Positions 29,188-38,439 of a stretch of DNA of 51,370 nucleotides are shown here, piece after piece. Below the pieces are notes generated by a model. The model saw only the letters and a program-made list of their open reading frames with translations. It was not told the DNA's origin and did not search any database. This stretch comes from an uncultured Methylococcaceae bacterium (GTDB taxonomy: Bacteria; Pseudomonadota; Gammaproteobacteria; Methylococcales; Methylomonadaceae): contig CAJXMF010000014.1 of assembly GCA_913056195.1 (NCBI GenBank), forward strand, positions 1-51,370, given 5' to 3'. How positions within the stretch are numbered: position 1 is the stretch's first letter; the number at the start of each line of letters is the position of its first letter. Made by a program: the position numbers and the translations under genes.

Positions 29188-29754
29188 TTATTCTTCCTTG
29201 CTCTTTTTAGACTGCCGAAACATAAAAAACAGCATGATGACGATGAAAACAGCCGGGATGATAATCTTTAAAGGACCGGCATAAGACTTCCCTTCTTTTT
29301 GCCCGATAAAAATCGGCAGGTGATTGTCCTGTTTTTCGCCATCGCTGACCAAGGTAATGTGAATCAGGTATTCGCCGGCGCCATATTGACTGAAATCGAC
29401 TGTGGTATTGAGCGTACCGATTTTAATGCGTTCCGGTTCCTGATGAAAAATCCGTGCCCCTTCGGGTTCTTTGGTGATTTCAAACTCCACTGTCGTATTG
29501 CGGAGTTTATGACCCTCATAATCGAATACGATTACAGTTTTCCCGACATGCGGCACATATTGACAGAAACCATTACTTTCACCGGCTTCAGGTGTATACA
29601 GGCTGACGTGAATTTTTTCCGAACCCACCCGGATACGGCAGTTATCGACTTCATCCGCAGGGCCTCGATGGGCATAACTGTTAGCGGAAAAAACCATCAA
29701 CGCCAACAGCATAAAGTGGCGTAATGGCGACAGGACAATGTAAAAAGGACTCAT
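29188..29754 (-). CDS. membrane-anchored periplasmic protein with predicted N-terminal His
   Basis: 188 residues. Signal peptide (HFMLLALMVFSANSYA) with a likely signal-peptidase cut at SYA|HRG near residue 28-29, which would leave histidine as the first mature residue. Periplasmic domain with C39-region CRIRVGSEKIHVSLYTPEAG, a second cysteine in NGFCQYVPHVGKTVIVFDYE, and then beta-rich sequence. One C-terminal transmembrane helix (PLKIIIPAVFIVIMLFFMF) and a basic cytosolic tail KKSKEE. I recall similar AHRG..(D)..C.I..G...FC proteins as uncharacterised in proteobacteria. An N-terminal His suggests, but does not prove, copper binding as in CopC-like or His-brace proteins. Convergent with mnmE and divergent from cspA. 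Confidence 0.82.
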   Translation of the reverse strand: MSPFYIVLSPLRHFMLLALMVFSANSYAHRGPADEVDNCRIRVGSEKIHVSLYTPEAGESNGFCQYVPHVGKTVIVFDYEGHKLRNTTVEFEITKEPEGARIFHQEPERIKIGTLNTTVDFSQYGAGEYLIHITLVSDGEKQDNHLPIFIGQKEGKSYAGPLKIIIPAVFIVIMLFFMFRQSKKSKEE

Positions 29755-30071
29755 GTTGTTACCTCTTTTGTGTTGTTATTATTTTCTGTAAACCAAACTG
29801 TGTCACTCGGTCTGGTTGTTTAACCTGGAAAAATGAGCTGAGGGAGGAAATGCTTGTGCAGACTTTCGCAATCCAACTGATTTTTCTAGGTTTAAGCAGT
29901 GTATAGAGGCTATTTTTTGATTTCAAGTCGTACAGGCCACTTATCTCAAACGCGATAATGGCATTCTAAAAAAAATCTCAGTACAATACCGCTATCAGAG
30001 TGCAGATGAGCCGTTCAGGTGATTATTTGCCATTCTGTATTTGTATTGATTTATTTTAAGGAGTTTTTCAA
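29755..30071. promoter_or_regulatory. divergent control region and cspA leader
   Basis: 317 bases between the minus-strand anchored protein and the plus-strand cold-shock gene. No real gene was found. It should hold both promoters and a long cspA 5' leader, typical of cold-shock mRNAs. The SD AAGGAG (30059-30064) precedes the cspA ATG. No individual promoter could be defined with confidence. Confidence 0.4.
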
Positions 30072-30275
30072 ATGGCAACCGGTACTGTTAAATGGTTTAA
30101 TAATTCAAAAGGTTTTGGTTTTATTGAGCCGGATGAAGGCAATGAAGATGTATTCGTACACTATTCAGTAATCAGTGGCGATGGCTTCAAGACATTATCA
30201 CCTGGACAAACGGTTGAATTTGACATTGAAACCGGCCCTAAAGGACTGACGGCGGCCAATGTACAACCGCAATAA
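30072..30275 (+). CDS. cold-shock domain protein
   Basis: 67 residues, a single OB-fold cold-shock domain. RNA-binding motifs RNP1 (KGFGFIEP) and RNP2 (VFVHYSVI) are intact, after the classic [16 protein letters not shown] opening. Such proteins act as RNA chaperones or anti-terminators. Perfect SD, and an intrinsic terminator directly after the gene, so it is monocistronic. Which csp paralogue it is cannot be told from sequence. Confidence 0.95.
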   Translation: MATGTVKWFNNSKGFGFIEPDEGNEDVFVHYSVISGDGFKTLSPGQTVEFDIETGPKGLTAANVQPQ

Positions 30276-30283
30276 CACAATAT

Positions 30284-31783
30284 CTAAAAGGCGCATTCTG
30301 CGCCTTTTTTATGCGTGGCATTTTTCGCCAGCGCGCTGTCCAGCCGCTTGAAATCAAAATAGCGCTCAACGGCATCGGCAATCATATTGATGCCCTGCTC
30401 GCGTTTTTCATGCAAATCAAACTGTGTTGTTGTGCCGCGATACCCCGCCCAGGCCAACAACTGCTGACGCGCCTCGGCCTGATCAAACAAACCGTGTAAA
30501 TAACAACCCATCACCTGATTATCTGTTGAACGCGCACCATCCTGGCGGGCGCCATAATCGATAACCGCTCTTTGCGTATCCGGACCGGTTGAAAGGCCGG
30601 CATGAATCTCGTAACCGGCTACCGCAATCTCCCCATGCCACAGCTGCCCTTGCCGCTGCCGCAAGCATTTTTCCCGATGCAAAACGGTTTCAATATCCAA
30701 CCAGCCCAAGCCTGAACTGACTCCCGACTCACCTTCAATGCCTTGTGGATCATGAATTTTACGTCCCAGCATTTGATAGCCGCCACATATCCCCAAAACT
30801 TTGCCGCCGTAGCGCAAATGCCGGTTCAAATAAGCCGACCATCCTTGTTGTTTCAGCCAATCTAAATCATCCCTGACCGATTTACTGCCGGGCAAAATAA
30901 CAAGATCAGCGGCGGGTGCCGTATCAGTGTGTTTGACAAAATGTGTGTGGATATCCGGCTGCAAATGCAACGCATCAAAATCGGTATGATTACTGATACG
31001 CGGCAAGGCGGGAATGACGATATTAAAAGCTTGCCCTTCGGCATGAGAAGCGGTCATAAACTGTTTCAGGCTGTCTTCGGCTTCCAGATAAAAATCCTGC
31101 AAATAGGGCAATACCGCCAGCACGGGCTTGCCGGTTTTCTGTTCCAACCAATCCAGGCCGGATTGTAACATGTTAATATCGCCGCGGAAACGATTGATCA
31201 CAAAACCGATCACACGTTGCCGTTCACTTGCCGACAACAGCGCCAGCGTACCGACTAAATGTGCGAAAACACCCCCTTTATCGATATCGGCAATCAATAT
31301 CACCGGACAATCAACCGCTTCGGCAAAGCCCATATTGGCGATGTCACCCTCACGTAAATTGATTTCGGCCGGGCTGCCTGCACCTTCTACGATCACTTTA
31401 TCATAACCTTGACTCAAACGCTGCCAGGATGCCAAAACGGCTTGTCGCGCCTGTTTTTTGTAGGCATGATACTGTTTTGCATTCAGATTTTTATAGGCCT
31501 TGCCGTGAATAATCACCTGCGCGGTTTTATCGGAATTCGGCTTTAACAAAACGGGATTCATATCGGTATGCGATTGTAAATAACACGCCGCCGCCTGCAC
31601 CGCTTGCGCCCGGCCGATTTCGCCGCCATCTTCGGTCACCGCGCTGTTCAAGGCCATATTTTGCGGCTTAAACGGCACGACGCGAATATTCCGGCGCGCA
31701 TAATAACGGCATAAGGCCGTCACCAAGGCACTTTTTCCCGCATCGGAGGTGGTGCCTTGCACCATCAGGGTTTGAGCTGTCAT
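30284..31783 (-). CDS. cobQ: cobyric acid synthase
   Basis: 499 residues from the ATG at 31781-31783; an upstream in-frame extension is rejected because [20 protein letters not shown] is the family start. CobQ/CbiP amidates four carboxyl side chains of adenosyl-cobyrinic diamide, using ATP and glutamine. N-terminal DTBS-like ATPase part ([42 protein letters not shown]). C-terminal glutaminase part with nucleophile Cys in [11 protein letters not shown] and His in CYLHGLFDQ. Divergent from cbiB with 73 bases between starts. Confidence 0.96.
   Translation of the reverse strand: MTAQTLMVQGTTSDAGKSALVTALCRYYARRNIRVVPFKPQNMALNSAVTEDGGEIGRAQAVQAAACYLQSHTDMNPVLLKPNSDKTAQVIIHGKAYKNLNAKQYHAYKKQARQAVLASWQRLSQGYDKVIVEGAGSPAEINLREGDIANMGFAEAVDCPVILIADIDKGGVFAHLVGTLALLSASERQRVIGFVINRFRGDINMLQSGLDWLEQKTGKPVLAVLPYLQDFYLEAEDSLKQFMTASHAEGQAFNIVIPALPRISNHTDFDALHLQPDIHTHFVKHTDTAPAADLVILPGSKSVRDDLDWLKQQGWSAYLNRHLRYGGKVLGICGGYQMLGRKIHDPQGIEGESGVSSGLGWLDIETVLHREKCLRQRQGQLWHGEIAVAGYEIHAGLSTGPDTQRAVIDYGARQDGARSTDNQVMGCYLHGLFDQAEARQQLLAWAGYRGTTTQFDLHEKREQGINMIADAVERYFDFKRLDSALAKNATHKKGAECAF
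30286..30310. terminator. intrinsic terminator after cspA, inside cobQ 3' end
   Basis: AAAAGGCGCA, a 5-base loop and TGCGCCTTTTTT form a GC-rich stem flanked by A and T runs, so it can act on both strands. It ends the plus-strand cold-shock transcript. The same bases encode the last codons of the minus-strand cobQ (KKGAECAF), so the hairpin doubles as coding sequence. Confidence 0.8.
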
Positions 31784-31856
31784 TCCTGTGCAACATCCTT
31801 TTTCATTGTTGATTACATTTGAATTTCGCCTTGGAATATGGCATTGTGCGCGTCCC

Positions 31857-32771
31857 ATGACGATAACCCTGACTATTATACTCGCGATTATTCTGGATTA
31901 TTGCCTCGGCGAGCCGAAGCGATATCATCCGCTGGCAGGGTTTGGCGGGCTGGCAAACACGCTTGAGTCGCGCCTCTGTCACCCCGAACACAGCCCGACC
32001 CGGCAAAAACTTCAGGGCTTGCTGGCATGGGCGTTGTTGACCTTACCCTTGCCCGCTTTAATGCTGTCTGTCCGTTTACCGGCAGCATCTGAACAGATCG
32101 TCAATAGCCTGGTTCTGTATTTATGCATTGCACCCAGAAGCCTGAAACAACATGCCGATCGAGTGTATCAGGCACTGCAAACTCAGCCACTCGAACAGGC
32201 TCGCACCGCGGTCAGTTATATGGTCAGCCGAAACACCCACACGATGAACGCCCGACAAGTGCAAAATGCTACGATTGAATCGGTTTTGGAAAATGGCGCC
32301 GATGCCGTGTTTGCGCCGCTCTTCTGGTTTGTACTGGCAGGATCTACCGGCGTGATATTTTATCGTTTGAGCAATACACTGGATGCGATGTGGGGCTATA
32401 AAAATGCCCGCTATCGCTTTTTTGGACGCGTTGCCGCCCGTATGGATGATACATTAAATTACATCCCGGCGCGTTTAACCGCCCTGACCTATGCATTGAT
32501 GGGACAAACGCGGCTGGCATTGTCCTGTTGGCAAAGGCAAGCGCAGCTGTTAGAAAGCCCGAATGCCGGGCCGGTCATGACCAGTGGTGCCGGTGCCTTA
32601 AACAGGCAGCTCGGAGGGCCTGCTGTTTATCATGGCTACTTGAAACACAAACCCTGGTTTGGCAGTCAACACCTGACACAACGCAATGATATTGTTAAAG
32701 CCACTGGGCTGGTGGAACGATCACTGTTTTGTTGGTGCATCATTATTGCGATCGGAGATTATTTTGCTTGA
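31857..32771 (+). CDS. cbiB: adenosylcobinamide-phosphate synthase
   Basis: 304 residues from the ATG at 31857; the longer frame is rejected because [20 protein letters not shown] is the usual start. Integral membrane CbiB/CobD protein joining aminopropanol phosphate to adenosylcobyric acid. Conserved stretches: [70 protein letters not shown] and [14 protein letters not shown]. Several transmembrane helices. Its 3' end overlaps cobC by 8 bases. Confidence 0.95.
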   Translation: MTITLTIILAIILDYCLGEPKRYHPLAGFGGLANTLESRLCHPEHSPTRQKLQGLLAWALLTLPLPALMLSVRLPAASEQIVNSLVLYLCIAPRSLKQHADRVYQALQTQPLEQARTAVSYMVSRNTHTMNARQVQNATIESVLENGADAVFAPLFWFVLAGSTGVIFYRLSNTLDAMWGYKNARYRFFGRVAARMDDTLNYIPARLTALTYALMGQTRLALSCWQRQAQLLESPNAGPVMTSGAGALNRQLGGPAVYHGYLKHKPWFGSQHLTQRNDIVKATGLVERSLFCWCIIIAIGDYFA

Positions 32772-33744
32772 GCATGGCGGCCAGCTGCAACAAGCAGCAG
32801 AACACTTTCGCATTCCATTCGCCGATTGGCTGGATTTATCTACTGGCATTAATGCTGATGGCTGGCCCGTACCGCCGATTCCGGCACACTGCTGGCAACG
32901 TTTACCGGAAGATGATGATGGCCTGATTCAGGCGGCGGCATCCTATTATGGCAACCCGGCTATTTTAGCCGTCGCGGGAAGCCAGGCCGCCATTCAGACC
33001 CTGCCAACATTACGTCCCCCTTGTCGCGTCGCCTTGCCGACGCCTGCCTATGCCGAACATGCGGCAAACTGGCAAAAGGCCGGTCATCAAATACACCCGG
33101 TCCCAAGCCAGCAAATCGATGCCGTATTGCCGGAAACCGATGTTCTGATTATTATCAATCCTAACAATCCAACCGGTGAAACCTTTAGCCGCAACCGCCT
33201 GCTGGAATGGCACAGGCAACTGCAAAAACGCGGTGGCTGGCTGATTATTGATGAAGCGTTTATCGATTGTCAGCCTGAACACAGTCTGAGCACCGAACCA
33301 AGTCGGGAGGGATTGATTATTTTACGCTCTATCGGCAAGTTTTTTGGACTGGCTGGAATTCGTTGCGGCTTTGTCATAGCCAAGCCGGCGCTCTTGTCTC
33401 AATTACAAAATCAGCTTGGCCCCTGGAGCATCAGCCACCCTGCTCGCCATGTTGCGCAACTAGCCCTGCAAGATCGTGCCTGGCAACGATGCACACGGCG
33501 TCGACTTCGACAACAATCGCAGCAATTAAACGATCTGCTGAGCCAGTATGATTTGACGCCGACCGGTGGAACAGATTTGTTTCAGTGGGTTAAAACGCAA
33601 AAAGCCGAGCGCCTGTATCAACATCTGGCAAAACAAGGCATCCTGATTCGCGTGTTCAATTCGCCAGAAAGCGTCCGCTTTGGGCTGCCGGTAATACCTG
33701 AACAATGGCAAAGGCTTGATATCAGCTTAAGTAACTTTGTATAA
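32764..33744 (+). CDS. cobC: threonine-phosphate decarboxylase (CobC/CobD type)
   Basis: 326 residues from a TTG at 32764, chosen because GGAG lies 6 bases upstream and [14 protein letters not shown] is the family start; ATGs further up fall inside cbiB. PLP enzyme of the aminotransferase-I fold that makes aminopropanol phosphate, the CbiB substrate. Motifs: DLSTGINADGWPVP, IIINPNNPTGE, IIDEAFIDCQPE, the PLP lysine region LRSIGKFFGLAGIRCGF. Final gene of the cbiB-cobC pair. Histidinol-phosphate aminotransferase is the paralogue; context favours cobalamin. Confidence 0.9.
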   Translation: MLEHGGQLQQAAEHFRIPFADWLDLSTGINADGWPVPPIPAHCWQRLPEDDDGLIQAAASYYGNPAILAVAGSQAAIQTLPTLRPPCRVALPTPAYAEHAANWQKAGHQIHPVPSQQIDAVLPETDVLIIINPNNPTGETFSRNRLLEWHRQLQKRGGWLIIDEAFIDCQPEHSLSTEPSREGLIILRSIGKFFGLAGIRCGFVIAKPALLSQLQNQLGPWSISHPARHVAQLALQDRAWQRCTRRRLRQQSQQLNDLLSQYDLTPTGGTDLFQWVKTQKAERLYQHLAKQGILIRVFNSPESVRFGLPVIPEQWQRLDISLSNFV

Positions 33745-33927
33745 CGATACACAGGCTAAAATCAAGCACTTACCACGCCCGTTTAAAAATTAAATCAACA
33801 CCGCGCTATAAATTACAAGTCATTGTTTTGTCGAACATTATTTCTTATTGTCTATTTTTTGTACGATTTATGAACAGGCCCGAATAGACGCCTTTTTCAG
33901 GGCAAAACAAACACCTCATGCACAGAG

Positions 33928-33950
33928 TTATCCACAGCTTCTGGGGATAA
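33928..33950. promoter_or_regulatory. DnaA box pair
   Basis: A perfect TTATCCACA at 33928-33936 is followed by TGGGGATAA (33942-33950), the reverse complement of TTATCCCCA, a one-mismatch box in the opposite direction. An AT-rich stretch lies to the left. Two boxes are too few for a chromosomal origin; a DnaA-responsive promoter element is more likely, if it is functional at all. Confidence 0.4.
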
Positions 33951-33971
33951 AGGTTAATAACTGCCGTACAA

Positions 33972-34000
33972 TGTCATGGCATTGTCATATAATTTTGTTA
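33972..34000 (+). promoter_or_regulatory. Pho box upstream of phoB
   Basis: TGTCAT at 33972-33977 and again at 33983-33988, 11 bases apart, followed by TTTGTTA one more turn on. This is the spacing of PhoB-binding direct repeats. It lies about 50 bases before the phoB ATG, fitting autoactivation under phosphate limitation. Confidence 0.75.
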
Positions 34001-34035
34001 GATTTATCTGTTGCATAAACATTCGAGAAAGCCTC

Positions 34036-34731
34036 ATGCAAAAAACCATTCTGTTAGTTGAAGATGAAGAAGCCATTCTGGAAATGTTGGAAATGATTCT
34101 ACAACAAGCGGACTTTTCAACTTTGTCTGCAAATACGGCAGAACAGGCACAAGAAATTCTGGCGGAAAAAACGCCGGATTTAATGGTGCTGGACTGGATG
34201 TTACCCGGCATCAGTGGCGTCGAACTTGCCCGCCGCCTGAAAAAAAAACCCGAATTGAAAAAACTGCCCATTATCATGCTGACCGCCCGCGGCGAGGAAG
34301 ATGACAAAGTCAGGGGGCTTGAAATCGGTGCCGATGATTATATGACCAAGCCATTCTCGCCGAAAGAGTTGGTGGCGCGCATTCAGGCCGTGTTACGCCG
34401 TACGTCGCCAAACAACAATCAACCACTTTTGCAACAAGGCGTGTTTCAACTCAATACGGATAAACATATTCTGACAATCAATAACCAGATCCTGGATGTC
34501 AGTCCGCTGGAATTTAAATTGATGCAGTTTTTTATGCAGAATCCGGACAAGGTATTCAGCCGCAGCCAATTACTGGATCAGGTCTGGGGTCGCAGTGTGT
34601 ACGTCGAAGAACGTACCGTTGATGTTCATATCCGGCGTCTGCGCAAGGTTTTGGCTGAACATGGCTGTAAAGAGGCCATTCAGACGGTTCGCGGCTTCGG
34701 CTATCGCTTTTCGGCGCCAGCAGACCAATGA
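34036..34731 (+). CDS. phoB: phosphate regulon response regulator PhoB
   Basis: 231 residues from the ATG at 34036. Receiver domain with acidic pair E9-D10-E11-E12, phosphorylation site D53 (LMVLDWMLPG) and the Lys in YMTKPFSP. The C-terminal winged-helix DNA-binding domain (about 130-228) includes SPLEFKLMQFFMQ, RSQLLDQVWG, VEERTVDVHIRRLRKVL and VRGFGYRFS. Its stop overlaps phoR by 4 bases. A Pho box upstream supports the PhoB identity over other OmpR-family members. Confidence 0.94.
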   Translation: MQKTILLVEDEEAILEMLEMILQQADFSTLSANTAEQAQEILAEKTPDLMVLDWMLPGISGVELARRLKKKPELKKLPIIMLTARGEEDDKVRGLEIGADDYMTKPFSPKELVARIQAVLRRTSPNNNQPLLQQGVFQLNTDKHILTINNQILDVSPLEFKLMQFFMQNPDKVFSRSQLLDQVWGRSVYVEERTVDVHIRRLRKVLAEHGCKEAIQTVRGFGYRFSAPADQ

Positions 34732-35999
34732 ATCGCTGGTCACGGGAACTCAGGATTGTCAGCTTATGGCTGATCATGGCTATTGTGGCCAGCCTGTTTA
34801 TCGGCCATTTGACGCTGCTGTTATTGTTGCTGGCTGTGGTGTTATTGATACGCCAAAGTCTTCTGATCAATAAACTGGAGCGGAATTTAAGTGTCGGCTA
34901 TCTGACCGATAATAAACAGGCAAAAGGTATTTGGGAAGAAATATATCTTCACTTGTATAAAATTCGCAAACGGCAAAAAAAGAGCAAGAAAAAACTCAGC
35001 AAAATGTTGGAGCGTTTTCACCACTCCACCGATGCGCTACCGGATGCCGCCATCGTTTTAGGCAAGCATGATGAGATTGAATGGAGCAACAAAGCGGCCC
35101 AACAAATATTGGGACTGAAAAAAAAAGATCGGGGACAACGTATTATCAATTTATTGCGCACCCCCATCTTTGTTCAGTATTTATTGTCCCGGGATTATAA
35201 AGAACCCATCACGATTCTCTCTCCCCTCTCGGATGAAGTTTTGTTACAAATCAAAATTGTTCCCTATGGCGCAGGACAACGCCTGTTACTGGCGAATGAC
35301 ATTACCCATTTACGTAAACTGGAACAGATGCGTAAAGATTTTGCCGTCAATGTCTCGCATGAATTACGAACGCCGCTGACGGTTTTAAAGGGCTATCTGG
35401 AAACATTGAAACAGCAACCCGCCCCCAGTCCTTTTTATGAACGCTGTTTTGAGAAAATGGCCTTACAGACCGAGCGCATGCAAGGCCTGATAGATGATTT
35501 ATTATTACTGACCCGACTGGAAACCCGGGAAAAACATCAAGATTGTGTCGATGTCAACAAACTGTTACGGCAGATTTGTCATGAAGGCCATATCATCGGC
35601 AAAAATACCCAGCGGATTCAGCTCAATATTCGCTGCACCGATAATCTTCTCGGCGATGAACAAGAGCTACGCAGCGCCTTCAGTAATTTGCTGACCAATG
35701 CCTTGAAATATTCGCCGGCCGACAAAGCCGTCATCGTCACTTGGTCTTCCACGGACAAGCATCTATGTCTGTCTGTGGAAGACCAGGGTGAAGGCATTGC
35801 CGAGAACGAAATTCCGCGCATTACCGAGCGTTTTTATCGTGTGGATCGCAACCGACATCAAAAAATTCAAGGCACAGGACTTGGCCTTTCCATTGTCAAA
35901 CATGTGTTAGTGCGCCACGATGCCCAATTGGAAATTGAAAGCCAACTGGGCAAAGGCAGCCATTTTTATTGCCTGTTTCCATTAAGCCATCGATGCTGA
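34728..35999 (+). CDS. phoR: phosphate regulon sensor kinase PhoR
   Basis: 423 residues. Two N-terminal hydrophobic helices (about 11-42) with almost no periplasmic loop, as in PhoR; a basic linker (KRQKKSKKKLSK); a PAS-like domain (about 96-195); HisKA with H211 (FAVNVSHELRTPLTVLKGYL); and HATPase_c with N box NLLTNALKYSP, DQGEGI and GTGLGLSIVKH. It senses phosphate through the Pst/PhoU system rather than directly. Its stop codon abuts the stop of the convergent manC with no bases between. Confidence 0.94.
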   Translation: MNRWSRELRIVSLWLIMAIVASLFIGHLTLLLLLLAVVLLIRQSLLINKLERNLSVGYLTDNKQAKGIWEEIYLHLYKIRKRQKKSKKKLSKMLERFHHSTDALPDAAIVLGKHDEIEWSNKAAQQILGLKKKDRGQRIINLLRTPIFVQYLLSRDYKEPITILSPLSDEVLLQIKIVPYGAGQRLLLANDITHLRKLEQMRKDFAVNVSHELRTPLTVLKGYLETLKQQPAPSPFYERCFEKMALQTERMQGLIDDLLLLTRLETREKHQDCVDVNKLLRQICHEGHIIGKNTQRIQLNIRCTDNLLGDEQELRSAFSNLLTNALKYSPADKAVIVTWSSTDKHLCLSVEDQGEGIAENEIPRITERFYRVDRNRHQKIQGTGLGLSIVKHVLVRHDAQLEIESQLGKGSHFYCLFPLSHRC

Positions 36000-37397
36000 T
36001 TATTGGCGGCCATAATCATCTTTAAACCGGATAATATCATCTTCACCCAGATAGCTACCGGATTGCACCTCAACAATTTCCAGTGGAATGACGCCGGGAT
36101 TGTGCAGACAATGGGTCACCCCTAATGGAATAAAGGTGGATTCATTTTCGGTCAACAGAACTTCTTCATCATCACGCGTCACCATCGCCGTCCCTTTCAC
36201 CACAACCCAATGTTCGGCACGATGATGGTGCTTTTGCAGCGACAATTTCGCACCCGGGTTAACCACAATACGCTTGGTTTGATAGCGCTCACCCTGCTCA
36301 ATGCAATGATAATAACCCCAGGGCCGGTAAACCTTGCGATGCAACATCGACTCGGGCCGTTGCTGTTGTGTTAATTGTTCGACCGCATCCTTGACATTTT
36401 GCACGCGATCCTTGCTGGCCACCATGACGGCATCATCCGTTTCAACGACCACCAGATTCTCGACCCCGATTGTTACCAACAATTTATTACCGGCCATCAA
36501 AAACGAATCCTGTGTATCGAGCGCCATCACATCGCCACTGATGGCATTACCGGCCTCATCTTTATCGGTTATATCCCATAGCGCCGACCAGGAACCAATA
36601 TCGTTCCATCCGGCATCAAGTGGAATCATGACAGCGCGTTCGGTTTTTTCCATCACCGCATAATCGATAGAATCGGCGGGACAGGCCAGAAAGGCTTCTT
36701 TATCCGGGCGCAGGAAATCTCTGTCCCGCTCAGATCTTGCCAGAGCATGTTCACAGGCTTGCAGAATATCTGGCCGATAGTTTGCCAGCTCGTCAAGATA
36801 GCGGCCGGCTTTAAACATAAACATGCCGCTGTTCCAGAAATAATCGCCGCTATCCAAATAGCTTTTAGCCGTATCCCTATCCGGCTTTTCGACAAAGGCC
36901 TGAATATGAAAACTGTGCTCATCAACCGCAGTACCGGACTTGATATAGCCATAACCGGTTTCCGGCGCCGTCGGCACAATACCGAATGTCACCATATAAC
37001 CCTGTTCAGCCAGGCTGTTAGCTTTCGTCACCGCCTGTTTAAATACCTCTGGCCGGGTAATGACATGATCGGCCGGCAGTATTAATAAGATATCCTCCAC
37101 ATCACTGGCCAATGCCGCCAACGCGATGGCCGGCGCTGTATTACGCCCAGCCGGCTCAAGCATAATTGAAGCGGCTTGAATCCCCGTTTCCCGGAGTTGT
37201 TCCGCCATCATAAAACGATGATCTTCATTACACACTGCCAGGACAGGTTGCAGGCCTTCGAGCCCTTGCAGGCGCAAAACCGTTTCCTGTACCATGGTTT
37301 TATCCGAAGCCAGCGGCAGAAACTGTTTGGGATGCTGGCTGCGCGACAAGGGCCACAACCGGGTTCCTGAACCACCTGACAAAATAACGGGAATCAT
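36000..37397 (-). CDS. manC: mannose-1-phosphate guanylyltransferase / mannose-6-phosphate isomerase
   Basis: 465 residues, bifunctional type-II enzyme (AlgA/ManC/CpsB). N-terminal nucleotidyltransferase: PVILSGGSGTRLWPLSR, HPKQFLPL, ILPADHVI, FVEKPDRDTA, WNSGMFMFKA. C-terminal cupin isomerase: RPWGYYHCIEQGERYQTKRI and KLSLQKHHHRAEHWVVVKG, with the metal His residues. Makes GDP-mannose for exopolysaccharide or O-antigen sugars. No other polysaccharide gene is adjacent. Monocistronic, divergent from the DHH gene. Confidence 0.95.
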   Translation of the reverse strand: MIPVILSGGSGTRLWPLSRSQHPKQFLPLASDKTMVQETVLRLQGLEGLQPVLAVCNEDHRFMMAEQLRETGIQAASIMLEPAGRNTAPAIALAALASDVEDILLILPADHVITRPEVFKQAVTKANSLAEQGYMVTFGIVPTAPETGYGYIKSGTAVDEHSFHIQAFVEKPDRDTAKSYLDSGDYFWNSGMFMFKAGRYLDELANYRPDILQACEHALARSERDRDFLRPDKEAFLACPADSIDYAVMEKTERAVMIPLDAGWNDIGSWSALWDITDKDEAGNAISGDVMALDTQDSFLMAGNKLLVTIGVENLVVVETDDAVMVASKDRVQNVKDAVEQLTQQQRPESMLHRKVYRPWGYYHCIEQGERYQTKRIVVNPGAKLSLQKHHHRAEHWVVVKGTAMVTRDDEEVLLTENESTFIPLGVTHCLHNPGVIPLEIVEVQSGSYLGEDDIIRFKDDYGRQ

Positions 37398-37475
37398 ACT
37401 TTCTCCTTGAACAAAATTGGCAATACTTTAGATGTTAGTCTACGATAAGGGTTTTAGCAAAATCATTTTACCGCG

Positions 37476-38432
37476 ATGCAAATTGATGTTTTTAATGGTG
37501 ATGCCGATGGCATCTGTGCCTTGATTCAGCTGCGTCTGTCACAGCCTGCTGAATCCACACTCATTACCGGTGTCAAGCGTGACATTCAGTTACTTCAGCG
37601 CGTCACGGCAACGGCTGGAGACAAGGTAACGGTGCTGGATATTTCACTGGCCAAAAACAAAGAGGATGTCTGCCGCCTGTTAAGTGCCGGTGCAGAAATT
37701 TTATATATCGATCATCATCAGGCCGGCGAAATACCTGAACATCCAAACCTGAGCACGCTTATCGACACCAGCGCCAATATCTGCACCAGTTTGCTGGTCA
37801 ACCACTATTTGCAACAACCCTACCCGGAATGGGCCATCGTAGCAGCATTTGGTGATAATTTAGATCACAGCGCGGAGCAGCTTGCCGATACACTGCTGTT
37901 GTCCACAGAGCAGCGGGAAAGCTTGCAACAACTGGGAATTTATATCAACTACAATGGCTATGGTGCCAGCATCGAAGACCTGCATATTCATCCGGCCGAA
38001 TTATTTAACATCCTGATTCAATTCAAGTCACCTTTTGATTTCATACGGCAGCGCGACGACCTGTTTCGCCAACTAAAAGCGGCCTATCACGCCGATATGG
38101 AACGGGCCACCGCATTGCAGCCTTTAGAGGAAGATGACAAAACCGCCGTCTATCTATTACCCGATGCGGCCTGGGCCAGGCGTATCAGCGGCGTGTTTGG
38201 CAACCAGCTGGCAAACCAGGCACCCGACAGGGCACATGCCATTATCTCACGCACACCGGCGGGCAATTTTCAAATCAGCGTCAGAGCTCCGTTAAACTTG
38301 AAAACCGGTGCCGATGAACTCTGCGCACGCTTTCCAAATGGTGGCGGCAGAAAAGCTGCCGCCGGCATTAACCAGCTGCCAGAGACGCAACTGGATCAAT
38401 TTATTTCTGCCTTTAAACAACATTATTCCTGA
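37476..38432 (+). CDS. DHH-family phosphoesterase
   Basis: 318 residues. The DHH superfamily cleaves phosphodiesters such as single-stranded nucleic acids, oligonucleotides or cyclic dinucleotides with manganese. Motifs: [11 protein letters not shown] (D9, D11), LDISL with Asp, DHH at 79-81 ([10 protein letters not shown]), FGDNLDHS, and a C-terminal DHHA1 domain ending [17 protein letters not shown], the substrate-gripping GGGH-like loop. It lacks the CBS or PAS parts seen in GdpP. The substrate is unknown. cysC follows 7 bases later, so the two are probably co-transcribed. Confidence 0.87.
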   Translation: MQIDVFNGDADGICALIQLRLSQPAESTLITGVKRDIQLLQRVTATAGDKVTVLDISLAKNKEDVCRLLSAGAEILYIDHHQAGEIPEHPNLSTLIDTSANICTSLLVNHYLQQPYPEWAIVAAFGDNLDHSAEQLADTLLLSTEQRESLQQLGIYINYNGYGASIEDLHIHPAELFNILIQFKSPFDFIRQRDDLFRQLKAAYHADMERATALQPLEEDDKTAVYLLPDAAWARRISGVFGNQLANQAPDRAHAIISRTPAGNFQISVRAPLNLKTGADELCARFPNGGGRKAAAGINQLPETQLDQFISAFKQHYS

Positions 38433-38439
38433 TAGCACA

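Larger units (their letters stand above)
33745..34035. other. cobC-phoB intergenic region
   Basis: 291 bases: an AT-rich left half, then a DnaA box and the Pho box described separately. No gene was found; the upstream ATG in the phoB frame (33976) overlaps the Pho box and is not used. Confidence 0.5.

Noticed and set aside
29724..29906. 60-residue plus-strand frame in the cspA upstream region
   Set aside because: No SD, unusual Cys-rich composition, and it overlaps the start of the anchored-protein gene.
31784..31856. Cobalamin riboswitch between cobQ and cbiB
   Set aside because: The 73-base gap is too short for the riboswitch and has no B12-box-like sequence.
33745..33960. oriC at the AT-rich stretch with DnaA boxes
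   Set aside because: Only one perfect and one imperfect box; origins have several.
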